From positions 1 through 13,935 of the forward strand of contig CANGIH010000016.1 of NCBI GenBank assembly GCA_947453875.1: a stretch of 13,935 nt of DNA, written 5' to 3'. This stretch comes from Planctomycetaceae bacterium (GTDB lineage: Bacteria; Planctomycetota; Planctomycetia; Pirellulales; UBA1268). The notes beneath the pieces were generated by a model, which was not told the origin of the DNA, made no database searches, and saw nothing but the letters and a program-made list of their open reading frames with translations. This document shows, one piece after another, positions 1-7,834 of the stretch; the first letter of the stretch is position 1, and each line of letters starts with the position of its first letter. The position numbers were made by a program, and so were the translations under genes.

Positions 1-23
1 CCGACGGCTCTCCGCCCTGCCGG

Positions 24-3000
24 CTACCTTCCCGGCGCGTCGGCCTCGCGGACGGCGGCGCCATCGTCGGGGCTCGTGACGAGAATCGAGAACCGCCGCG
101 CCCGCAGGGCATCGTCGGTGGAGAGGCTGGCGTAATCGAAGCGGCCGCGGAGATCGGTGAAGCCATCCTTGTGGAAGACGACGCTGCCGTCGTCGAGACG
201 GGCGTAGACCTTCACATACACCTTCGGGAGCGGCGTGCCGTCGGCCACCCGCGTCACCGCCACCTGCCCGTAGGGCTCGATCACCCGCGCCGCCATTCCG
301 GTCGAGTAGTACGGCTGCGAGCGGACGACGCCGCCGGCCGTCACCTCGACGAGGAGGTTTCTGCGGGCGAGATCCGCCGGCAGCGGTACGCGTGTCGTCG
401 GGCCATCCCCGTCGAGATCGACCGAAAGCGAGCGGTTGGGGCGGATCGAGCCGAACTGCCCGGCGAATGAACCGGCGAATGGATTGCGGCTGAAGAGCAC
501 CTCGAGATCGACCTCGTAGAGGTTCACCGTCGCCCGCTTCAGATTGCGGTGGTCGAGCAGGAGCGTCTCCCCATCGATCCGCAACTCCAGGCTCGGGCTC
601 GTCGCCGCCAGCTCCCCCTGCTGCTGTTCCCGATCGAGCGGATCGATGACCGCCGCACCCGCCTTCCCCGCCGCCTCGTCGACCTGGGCGATCACCACCT
701 CGAACCGGCGCCGCCAGCGGTCGATCCCCGCGGTGACGTGCGGCGTCGCGATCGCCTTGGCCCGCTCCCCATCCCCGGCATGGAGGGCGAGGACGGCTGC
801 CGCGTAGTCATACGGCATCCGTGTTTCCGTCCCCTCCGGCCGCACCTTGGCAAACCACGCTCGTGCCTCCTCGATCCGGTCCTGCGTGAGGAGAGCCTGG
901 ACGACCGCCAGCCGGTCGTCGTCGGAAAGCGTCCGCGAGTGGGCCAGCTCGGAGAGGAAGCGGTGATACTGGGCATGGAACCGGTCGTTGACGATTTGGC
1001 GCTTCGACCCAAGCTGGAACTGCCGGGCGTTGACCAGCGGGGCATATTCGAGGTGCTCGTACGTCCGGCGGGCCACCGGGTCGATCGGCAAGAGCCCTCC
1101 CTGGAGCCGACCACCGAGTTCGTTCACGAAGCCGGCCTGATGCTCGAGCCAGATGCGGATCGCCGCGGGATCGCGGTGCATGAGGCCATACGACCAGAGC
1201 GTCGGCTGGAAGCGATGCCGCGCCGCCAGCCGCTCGGTCACCCGGCGGAACATCTCGGCGTCCTTCATCCGCCAGGCGATCAGGTCGAGATCGAGGCTCT
1301 CGACGTTGTGCGTGTCGAGATACTCAAGCACCTGCTCGTTCGAGCCCTCCTGCGACACCGCAGCCCACGACTGCTCGTCGGGGCGGGCCGGCCTGTCGAC
1401 CACCGTGAACAGCACCGGCGGCACGAAGGCGACGAGGGTGTCGCCGGAGGAGACGTGGACCGGATAGTGCGAAAACTCCCCCGCAGCGGGGAAATAGAAG
1501 CTGTATTCGAGCGACTGGACGTTGTACGGCTCGAGGACGAGCGCCGCGCTCCGCGTCGCCTTGCCGCCGAGGACCGGCATCGCCCCGGCGGGGATCTGGA
1601 GAAGCACCGAGATCCGCTGCCGCGACGAGGTCGGATTCGTGACCACGACCTGCGCCGTATAGACGACATGGGTGAGAAACTCGCCGCTGACGAACTTGTC
1701 ACGCGGTTCGCCGGCGACGATCTCCTGACGCTCCGATTGGCGGAGAAAATTCTGGCTGACGAGGATGCTGCCGGGCTTCTCGGGGGCCCCGACCGCCACC
1801 GTCTCCTCGTGGAAGGCCACGAGCGGCCCTCCCGCCTTCAGCGTCATCCTCCCGCCGTCGAACGCCGTCGCGTGCTCGGGCGACTCAAAAGGCAGATCGA
1901 TCAGCGCAAGGGCCAGCACCATCTCGGTGAAGTTCCGCGAGGCCTCGGGAAAGTGGACCGAGCGGAAGGGGAGGGCGGGATCGCGCTTCGCGTAGTCGAG
2001 CCAAAATCGTCCCGGCCCGACGAGATTCGCATCCTGAACCGCAACACGCAGATGGCGGTAGTTGTTCTCCGCCCATTCCTTCGTCGGGGCGAGCGCGCGG
2101 TAGAAGGGGCGGAGGCCGAGCGCATTCTCATCGCTGTAGTTGTAGTAGCGGTTGACTCTCCCATCGACTCCGTTGGCCTGCTGGGGCTCCGCAGCGAGTC
2201 GCTCACGCTCGGAGAGCTTTCGATTGAGACGTTCCTGCAGTTCCTTCTTCTCTCCCCCTCGCGCACGCCCGAGATCGAGCGATTTCCCCGCCAGCGAGTC
2301 GCGTTCAGCGGCCTTGTCGGAGGCGGCGGCATCAATCCTTCCCATCGCCGTTGCTCCGCCTGCCGAACTTTGCCCTCCTGCAAATCCCGCGGGGGCGTTG
2401 GCTGCCATCGGCTTGCCCGCCTCGAGGGCGATTCCCCGGACGGAATCCAATGCCACTTGCTTCATGGCCGCCTGGCCGGCGATCAGACTGCCAAACGCAT
2501 CGGCCGTATCGAGCGCACTGGCGGCGAGGGCGGCTTCGAAGAGCGATCGGCGGCGGTCGGCGTCGGGGGGAAGGAGGGCGAGCGTGTCAGCGAGATGGCG
2601 CTCGGCACGCGGCCGCTCGGCGGCGATCCTGTCGGCGAGGAGGACCCGCTCGATCGAGTTGAGCTGCCCGTAACGCCACGGCTCGAGATAGCCTGTGAGA
2701 TCGTCCTCGAGGAGCCAGTGGTCGATGAAGGTCCGGTCTTTCTTCGACCGCAGCCCGGGGAGGACGACGGACGTGAAGAACGCCTGGTCCTTCCTGAACA
2801 GGAAGACGTTCAGCTCGTGGCAGGCATGCTCCGAATAGAGCTTTTTTTTCTCGGTGTCGTCGAGCTTCGGCCAGCGGAGGAGAAATGAAAACGTCGCCAG
2901 ATCGGGGTTCTTCGTCAGGGCCCCGTAGAGCGAGAAGATCTTGGCAAGGCTGTCGTAGGCCTCGAAACGGCTCGCCGCCACGTCGGCCAGTTCGAAATCG

Positions 3001-6000
3001 CCGCCATCAGGCCGGCCCGGCTCGACGATCGTCACCTTCTGCTGCTGCACGAAGTGCCGCTGGGGATCGAGCGGCGTGCGCAGCCGGAGATCGGCCAGCA
3101 GCGGCATGGCCGCCGACAGGCTCACGCTGCGGAGAAGCGTGAGCGTCGGGTCGACGACGACGACCGTCACCTCCTGGTGCGCCGCCAGCTTTTCAAGCGG
3201 GATCCGGATCGTGCCGTCGTCGCCGGGGACGAGATTGGCAAGGACGAGCCCCCCGTCGGCGAGGAAGTCGAGATCACTGAAGCTCGCCACCACGCCCGGC
3301 GCCGCCGCCTGGGTCTGATCGGCCGCTGTGGCCATGCTCGCCGGCGGCGGCTCGGCCCGCGCAAACTCATCTCCCGCTTGGGCGTCCTGCTTCGCAGTCT
3401 GCGTGTCGTCGGTCGCCCAGGGATGGAGGAGGAGGCTCGGCCGGTCGACCATCGCCCCGGCAAATGGTGCCTGGGCACGACGGCGGAGGATGTAGGCGAT
3501 CTCATCGCCGAGATTCCGGCCGCTGACATAGGCCGACGTGGAGGCCCCTTGGGCATACATCCACATCTCCGCTCCCCGAACCTTCGCAAGATCTGCGAAA
3601 ACGTCGAAATCGGGGGCCAATCGCGTGGCGAATAGATGCACGCGCGTGAACGGATTGGGATGCCGCAGCGCGATGACGAGGGCATCCGCTTCCGGCGCGA
3701 TCCGCTCGAGCGTTGCCGGCACAAGCCGCGGCGCCTCGAGCTGCCGGAAACGCCCCACATACAGGTCGTCGACGCGTTCCCCTGCGGTGATCCGGACCAC
3801 GATCCGCGTGCCGGACCCCTTCAGGAAGAGCTCGTAATCCCCGGCGGGAAGATTGAGCAGGACGAGATTCCCATCCTCGTTTGCCACATGCTCGAAGCGG
3901 TCGACGGAAAAGCTGTCGCCGCGAAGCTCGAACAGCGCCACGTCGTCGCGGGCCGGCTTTCCGGCCGGGAGGCCGGTCCGGGACACGGCGCGCGGCAGGA
4001 AGGGGACCCGGACAGGCTCGCCGACCCGGCCATGGATCGACTGCTGGAACGTCGCCCGGTCGGGGAGGAGGGGCCAGGTGTGCGCAGTCCCCTCGGGGCC
4101 CTGCGCCGTGATCGTGTCGATGGCATTCGCCCCCGCCACCGGGAGCACGCCGAGATCGATCACCCCATTGGCATCGGTCTTGAGCGAGACCGCAAACGGG
4201 CTCCGGTAGTCGCGGGCCTTGAGCGTGATGGTGACAGGACGCGACGGCCGCGGCTCCCCCGTCTTCCCACGCACCTCGACAGTCGTCCGCTCACCGGAGC
4301 GGACAAGAAACAGATCCTCGACCTTGTCGGTGCGGTCGATGGCGTTGACGGCAAACGATTGGCTTGCGGCGAGATTCTGAAGCTCGCCACCGGCCGTCAG
4401 CCGCTTCACGCTTCCTGAGAGCGTGAAGGTCACCGTGGCGAGCCGCTGCGGCACGAGAAACTCGTAGGCCCGCTCCCGGTCCTCGAAGAGCTCGAAATCA
4501 AACACCTCCTTGATGGCCGGAACTCCGTCGAGATCGACCGACTGGATCGTCAGCTTCGGGGATTCCAGCTGCGTGAGCGACACCGGCCGGCCGTTGACCT
4601 GCAGCGCCGGCCGGATGATGACCTCGGCGGTCGAGAGCGTCCGCAGGCTCTCCCGGTCGACGTGGAATCCGGCCTGCAGGTCGTGCGACTCGGGCACATG
4701 ATCGAAGAAATCGAGACTCGTGATCTCCGCACCGTCGCCGACCGGAGCCGTGACGACGATCGGCTTCCGCCCCGGCGCGGTGCTGAACGGCACGAGGATC
4801 GTGCCGTTCTCACCACTCGAAAACTCCTGCCCCTCGAGGAACAGCCGGGCCTTCGGCACCTTGCGGCCGGCGTCATCGAGGATCGTGAACCGCTGCCCTA
4901 CGCCGCTGCCGGCGACCAGCGCCCGGAGCCTCCCTTTGCGAACGATCGCCCGACTCGACCGGCCGTTGCCGACGAAATCGACGACATACACACCCGGCTT
5001 GGCAAGCTGCGGAAGATCGACATGACGGATGCTCCTCGCCAGCGGGTCGGCGTTCGATGCGACGACGAATTCAAACGTCGGTGTCAGGCCGTCGAGCGGG
5101 ATGTCGGTGTCGATCTCCTTGGCGTGCTCGAGGAGATGACCGAGGGTGTTGATCTCGAAAATCCGCACCGACAGCTCCGGCACGTTTTTCACGGCGAGGT
5201 CGAGGGCCACTGGCGCGTCGGCACCGAAAAACGCCGGGTTCGTCGGGAGAAACTCGATGTCGACCCGATCGCGAAGCGCCCGGTAGGACGCCGGACCGAG
5301 CACCGCCGCATGTTTTTCCCTCTCGCCGAGGCCACTCAGGAGCTTCGTCTCGGCAAACAGCCTCGCCAGGTAATCCCCGTCGATGAACGGGGCGAACTCG
5401 CGCGGGTCGGCCGCGTCGACGAGATCGTGCGTGAGGTGCTGCCGGACGAGCGGCTCGTCATTCCCCACCGGCGCCAGGAGCGAGCCCTCGAACGCCATCC
5501 CGAGATTGCAGGGAAAGGCCCGCGCGGCGTCGCTCGCCAGGAGCTTCGGCGCCACGTAGCCCTGCGGACGCGGCAGCGAAAGATACTCAAGCAACGTCTC
5601 CTTGCTCCACTTTCCCTCCGTCAGATCGAGGGCGAGAAGGTGGTAGCGGACATGCGCCTTGAGCGAGTTGTGGACCGGCGCGAGCCGGTCGGTGAAGTTT
5701 TTCAGCCGATCGAGGTAGGCACGCTTCACGGTCGCGTCGTTCCGCCAGTCCTCGTCGGCCCCCGGCTGGAGCTTCTGCAGCATCGCCGCCACGAAGGCGG
5801 GGTGGTCGACAAGCTCGGGCCTGAGCCTGGCAAGCGCGTCGAGCTGGGAGATGGTGAGGCGCCGATGGATCGGCAGCGACCCGAAGCCGGCCGAGTCCTG
5901 GGCGTCGAGATCGTCCGCGATCAGCTTCTCGAGTGCCGCGTGATCGGGGCGCACAAGCCTGGCGAGGAGCTGACGGCGGCGGATCGGATCGAGCGGGGCC

Positions 6001-6575
6001 TCGCCCACTGCGCCGTCGCAGAGCCGGTCGAGGGCCGCATCCTCGTAGCCGTCGAGCGTGTCGGGGGCATGCGCCTGGGACCGCGCGGCAAACGCCTCGG
6101 CCGACAAGAGCGCCGGATCGAGCGCGGTCGGCAGTTGCGGCTCGGCACCGGGAACGAGCCGTTCGTGCGGGTAGAAGACCCCGAGCCGGCGCTCGAGATA
6201 CGCAACCGACTCCTGCGGCGCGATCGCGAACGTCAGCAGCGCCCGCCGCGAGCGGATCTCCCACACCCGCGGCGTCTCGCCATGCGCCTTCACCCAGTCG
6301 GCAAGCAGCCGCTCGACCTCGGCGTACTTCTCCGTGTTGAGCAGGTGGAGCGCGTGAAAATAAAAATAGTCCTCCGTCCCCGGCACGAGCCTCGAAAGAA
6401 CCGCCTCGCGATCCTCGGCGAGCGCAAAATCCTCCACGAAGCCGATCTCGCCGGCCCGGCCAGTCGCACTCCAGTGTGTCAGCGTCAACATCACCGCGCA
6501 GGCTACCGCAGGCCAGCGGCGAAGGCACGGGACGGGCGCTTTGCAACCAGAAGCCGACCGATGATGCAGCACCAT
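24..6575 (-). CDS. Giant exported alpha-2-macroglobulin-like protein without thioester (2183 aa)
   Basis: The protein starts with a basic n-region and a hydrophobic stretch (about residues 21-38), which suggests Sec export with cleavage near residue 42. Residues about 50-440 look helical and repeat-like. Residues about 455-620 resemble macroglobulin (MG) domains: LAKPGVYVVDF (525-534), then a strand-rich block with a G-R-K-V-P-K-A-R pattern. Another MG2-like block spans about 752-830. Low-complexity Ala/Gln/Pro/Ser linkers lie at about 1058-1096 and 1385-1430, followed by a charged, possibly coiled-coil stretch (1432-1465). A beta-rich block (about 1580-1730), a helical repeat-like region (about 1740-1975) and a C-terminal Ig/carboxypeptidase-regulatory-like domain (about 2100-2170, with FTDLRGRFDYASLS) complete it. 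I find no CxEQ thioester motif and no C-terminal anchor. Bacterial alpha-2-macroglobulins usually have about 1500-1700 residues. The ATG at 6575 has a GAGAGGG site 5 nt upstream. The gene call is secure. The family assignment is inferred from pattern, and a planctomycete-specific surface protein is the alternative. Confidence 0.6.
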   Translation of the reverse strand: MVLHHRSASGCKAPVPCLRRWPAVACAVMLTLTHWSATGRAGEIGFVEDFALAEDREAVLSRLVPGTEDYFYFHALHLLNTEKYAEVERLLADWVKAHGETPRVWEIRSRRALLTFAIAPQESVAYLERRLGVFYPHERLVPGAEPQLPTALDPALLSAEAFAARSQAHAPDTLDGYEDAALDRLCDGAVGEAPLDPIRRRQLLARLVRPDHAALEKLIADDLDAQDSAGFGSLPIHRRLTISQLDALARLRPELVDHPAFVAAMLQKLQPGADEDWRNDATVKRAYLDRLKNFTDRLAPVHNSLKAHVRYHLLALDLTEGKWSKETLLEYLSLPRPQGYVAPKLLASDAARAFPCNLGMAFEGSLLAPVGNDEPLVRQHLTHDLVDAADPREFAPFIDGDYLARLFAETKLLSGLGEREKHAAVLGPASYRALRDRVDIEFLPTNPAFFGADAPVALDLAVKNVPELSVRIFEINTLGHLLEHAKEIDTDIPLDGLTPTFEFVVASNADPLARSIRHVDLPQLAKPGVYVVDFVGNGRSSRAIVRKGRLRALVAGSGVGQRFTILDDAGRKVPKARLFLEGQEFSSGENGTILVPFSTAPGRKPIVVTAPVGDGAEITSLDFFDHVPESHDLQAGFHVDRESLRTLSTAEVIIRPALQVNGRPVSLTQLESPKLTIQSVDLDGVPAIKEVFDFELFEDRERAYEFLVPQRLATVTFTLSGSVKRLTAGGELQNLAASQSFAVNAIDRTDKVEDLFLVRSGERTTVEVRGKTGEPRPSRPVTITLKARDYRSPFAVSLKTDANGVIDLGVLPVAGANAIDTITAQGPEGTAHTWPLLPDRATFQQSIHGRVGEPVRVPFLPRAVSRTGLPAGKPARDDVALFELRGDSFSVDRFEHVANEDGNLVLLNLPAGDYELFLKGSGTRIVVRITAGERVDDLYVGRFRQLEAPRLVPATLERIAPEADALVIALRHPNPFTRVHLFATRLAPDFDVFADLAKVRGAEMWMYAQGASTSAYVSGRNLGDEIAYILRRRAQAPFAGAMVDRPSLLLHPWATDDTQTAKQDAQAGDEFARAEPPPASMATAADQTQAAAPGVVASFSDLDFLADGGLVLANLVPGDDGTIRIPLEKLAAHQEVTVVVVDPTLTLLRSVSLSAAMPLLADLRLRTPLDPQRHFVQQQKVTIVEPGRPDGGDFELADVAASRFEAYDSLAKIFSLYGALTKNPDLATFSFLLRWPKLDDTEKKKLYSEHACHELNVFLFRKDQAFFTSVVLPGLRSKKDRTFIDHWLLEDDLTGYLEPWRYGQLNSIERVLLADRIAAERPRAERHLADTLALLPPDADRRRSLFEAALAASALDTADAFGSLIAGQAAMKQVALDSVRGIALEAGKPMAANAPAGFAGGQSSAGGATAMGRIDAAASDKAAERDSLAGKSLDLGRARGGEKKELQERLNRKLSERERLAAEPQQANGVDGRVNRYYNYSDENALGLRPFYRALAPTKEWAENNYRHLRVAVQDANLVGPGRFWLDYAKRDPALPFRSVHFPEASRNFTEMVLALALIDLPFESPEHATAFDGGRMTLKAGGPLVAFHEETVAVGAPEKPGSILVSQNFLRQSERQEIVAGEPRDKFVSGEFLTHVVYTAQVVVTNPTSSRQRISVLLQIPAGAMPVLGGKATRSAALVLEPYNVQSLEYSFYFPAAGEFSHYPVHVSSGDTLVAFVPPVLFTVVDRPARPDEQSWAAVSQEGSNEQVLEYLDTHNVESLDLDLIAWRMKDAEMFRRVTERLAARHRFQPTLWSYGLMHRDPAAIRIWLEHQAGFVNELGGRLQGGLLPIDPVARRTYEHLEYAPLVNARQFQLGSKRQIVNDRFHAQYHRFLSELAHSRTLSDDDRLAVVQALLTQDRIEEARAWFAKVRPEGTETRMPYDYAAAVLALHAGDGERAKAIATPHVTAGIDRWRRRFEVVIAQVDEAAGKAGAAVIDPLDREQQQGELAATSPSLELRIDGETLLLDHRNLKRATVNLYEVDLEVLFSRNPFAGSFAGQFGSIRPNRSLSVDLDGDGPTTRVPLPADLARRNLLVEVTAGGVVRSQPYYSTGMAARVIEPYGQVAVTRVADGTPLPKVYVKVYARLDDGSVVFHKDGFTDLRGRFDYASLSTDDALRARRFSILVTSPDDGAAVREADAPGR
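2842..2849 (-). repeat. A8 homopolymer inside the giant gene
   Basis: The coding strand reads GAG AAA AAA AAG CTC, giving E1242-K1243-K1244-K1245-L1246 in the macroglobulin-like protein. A run of eight A is conspicuous in such G/C-rich coding sequence. The reading frame continues normally on both sides, so this is not a frameshift as sequenced. Runs of this length can cause polymerase slippage, but nothing here shows that it is used that way. Confidence 0.9.
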
Positions 6576-6777
6576 GAGAACCCTCTCGGCATGGACGGGA
6601 CCGACAGCCGCGCGCCGACTCCTCCGACCTCAAGGCAGAAGTGCGGGGGCAGACTGTGCGGAGAACGGACAGCGGGGGACGCCGTTACAGCCCCCCCGAC
6701 CCGCCAATCCTAGTTCAGGATTCCGTCGCGTTTCGCGGGGGCAGGATGGGAGTCGCTGAACACGTGGCTGGGGATCG
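6576..6777. other. Intergenic spacer between the BtuF-like and macroglobulin-like genes
   Basis: The 202-bp gap lies between two genes on the minus strand. It holds weak inverted repeats only: CGGGGG (6673-6678) with CCCCCG (6693-6698), AATCCT/AGGATT around 6706-6722, and GGCTG (6766-6770) with CAGCC (6779-6783) overlapping the stop codon of the BtuF-like gene. None is followed by a T-run, so I do not call a terminator. No clear promoter is visible. The spacer could hold a separate promoter for the large gene, or the two genes could be co-transcribed. Confidence 0.6.
6581..6587 (-). promoter_or_regulatory. Ribosome-binding site of the giant macroglobulin-like gene
   Basis: The minus strand reads GAGAGGG, five bases before the ATG at 6575-6573. 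It is a reasonable Shine-Dalgarno match. It supports this start over the internal Met29, which would remove most of the signal peptide. Confidence 0.7.
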
Positions 6778-7707
6778 TCAGCCTGTCATTTCCAATGCGG
6801 TCAGGCACTCTGCCGGCCGGAGCCCGGCGGGAAGGGGATGAAGGCGGGGGTGGAGGGCGTGGGCGAGAATCTCGAGGCTATCGACCAGACGCGGTCCTGG
6901 ACGGCTGAAATAGGCGTTGCCGTCGAGACAATAGACCCGCTCGTTGCGGACGCAGGACAGCTGGGAAAATCCGGGCTGGGCGAGGAGCAGGGGAAGATCC
7001 TGACGGGTGCGGGGGATGTCGAACCCGCAGCAGGCGATCACGAGCACCTCCGGATCGGCCGCCACGATCTCCTTCCAGGGGACCGACCGTGACTTCTCCC
7101 CCTCGCGGCCGAGCACTTCCCGGCCACCGGCGAGGCCGACGATCTCGGGGGACCAGTGGCCGGCCGTGAACGGCGGATCGATCCACTCAAGGAGCATCAC
7201 GCGCGGCTGACTGGTCACCGCAACGGAACGCGCCGCGACCGCATCGATACGCCCCCGGAGCCGCGTCACGGCCGCGTGGCCACGTTCTGGCACGCCGGCC
7301 GCATCGGCCACCGTGGAGAGACTCGTGAGCACCTCGGCGAGTGTCGCCGGTTCGAGATTGACGACGCGCGGCGCACCGGGAAGCCGGCAAGCGGCAGCGG
7401 CCACCTCCGCCTCGGCGACCGCACAGACATCGCACAGCGCCTGCGTGACGATGAGATCGGGGGCGAGCCGTTCGAGCATGGGCAGATCGAGTTCGTAGAG
7501 TGCCCGTTGCGAGCGGATCCGCTCGCGGACGAGCTCGTCGATCGCACGGCTCGGAGCGTCGGTCGGGATGAGTGTGCGGGTCACACGCGGCAGACCACGG
7601 ACCGTCGGCGGGTGATCGCATTCATGGGTCACGCCGACGAGCGACTCCCCGAGACCGACCTCGCAGACGATCTCGGTGGCGCTGGGAAGGAGCGAGACGA
7701 TGCGCAT
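6778..7707 (-). CDS. Signal-less cobalamin-binding protein, BtuF/ABC substrate-binding-like (309 aa)
   Basis: The sequence opens with MRIVSLLPSATEIVC and matches the COG0614-type cobalamin-binding family. Hallmarks are THECDHPP (27-34), a C92-x-x-C95 pair in TQALCDVCAV, EWIDPPF..GHW (174-185), ACCGFD (225-230) and DGNAYFSRPGPRLVD (262-276). Classical BtuF is periplasmic and hands vitamin B12 to BtuCD. This subfamily lacks a signal peptide, as here, so a cytoplasmic role in corrinoid binding is possible but unproven. Ten cysteines in 309 residues also fit a reducing compartment. I chose the ATG at 7707 because the family begins there; an in-frame open stretch runs further upstream but would lie antisense to the PSD1 gene. 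There is no Shine-Dalgarno site. No BtuC, BtuD, BtuB or cobalamin-synthesis gene is in the window. The family call is strong; the substrate is inferred. Confidence 0.85.
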   Translation of the reverse strand: MRIVSLLPSATEIVCEVGLGESLVGVTHECDHPPTVRGLPRVTRTLIPTDAPSRAIDELVRERIRSQRALYELDLPMLERLAPDLIVTQALCDVCAVAEAEVAAAACRLPGAPRVVNLEPATLAEVLTSLSTVADAAGVPERGHAAVTRLRGRIDAVAARSVAVTSQPRVMLLEWIDPPFTAGHWSPEIVGLAGGREVLGREGEKSRSVPWKEIVAADPEVLVIACCGFDIPRTRQDLPLLLAQPGFSQLSCVRNERVYCLDGNAYFSRPGPRLVDSLEILAHALHPRLHPLPAGLRPAECLTALEMTG

Positions 7708-7834
7708 GGGGTGAGGCGTGGGGCCGGGTATGAGGGGAAGGTATGATGGAGGGCAGTGTAGCGGTCGGCGGGGACTGGCCCGCCTCCGTGAGAACTTTCC
7801 GGGGGAACCGCGGGTGAGTTGCTTCTCAGATCTC
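7708..7834. promoter_or_regulatory. Divergent intergenic region between BtuF-like and PSD1 genes
   Basis: These 127 bp must hold the starts of two opposite transcripts, unless a promoter lies inside a gene. The left half is G-rich on the plus strand. A direct repeat GGTATGA occurs at 7727-7733 and 7740-7746, 13 bp apart, and could be an operator half-site pair or chance. I see no clear -35/-10 pair on either strand. On the minus strand there is no B12-box-like element or other recognisable cobalamin riboswitch, and the space is short for one. Confidence 0.6.

Noticed and set aside
549..2888. Long plus-strand open frame (779 codons) opposite the giant gene
   Set aside because: Arg/Pro/Glu-rich translation without recognisable motifs, fully antisense to a well-supported gene; typical open shadow in high-GC DNA.
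6498..6509. Lipobox (AVAC, residues 23-26) in the giant protein
   Set aside because: Position -3 is Ala and the hydrophobic core lies after, not before, the cysteine.
6673..6698. Rho-independent terminator after the BtuF-like gene
   Set aside because: The stem is only six G/C pairs with a 14-nt loop and no T-run follows.
4662..6713. Long plus-strand open frame (683 codons) opposite the start of the giant gene
   Set aside because: No domain, signal or ribosome-binding site; composition is that of a complementary-strand shadow.
7708..7834. Cobalamin riboswitch upstream of the BtuF-like gene
   Set aside because: No B12-box-like conserved core on the minus strand and too little room.
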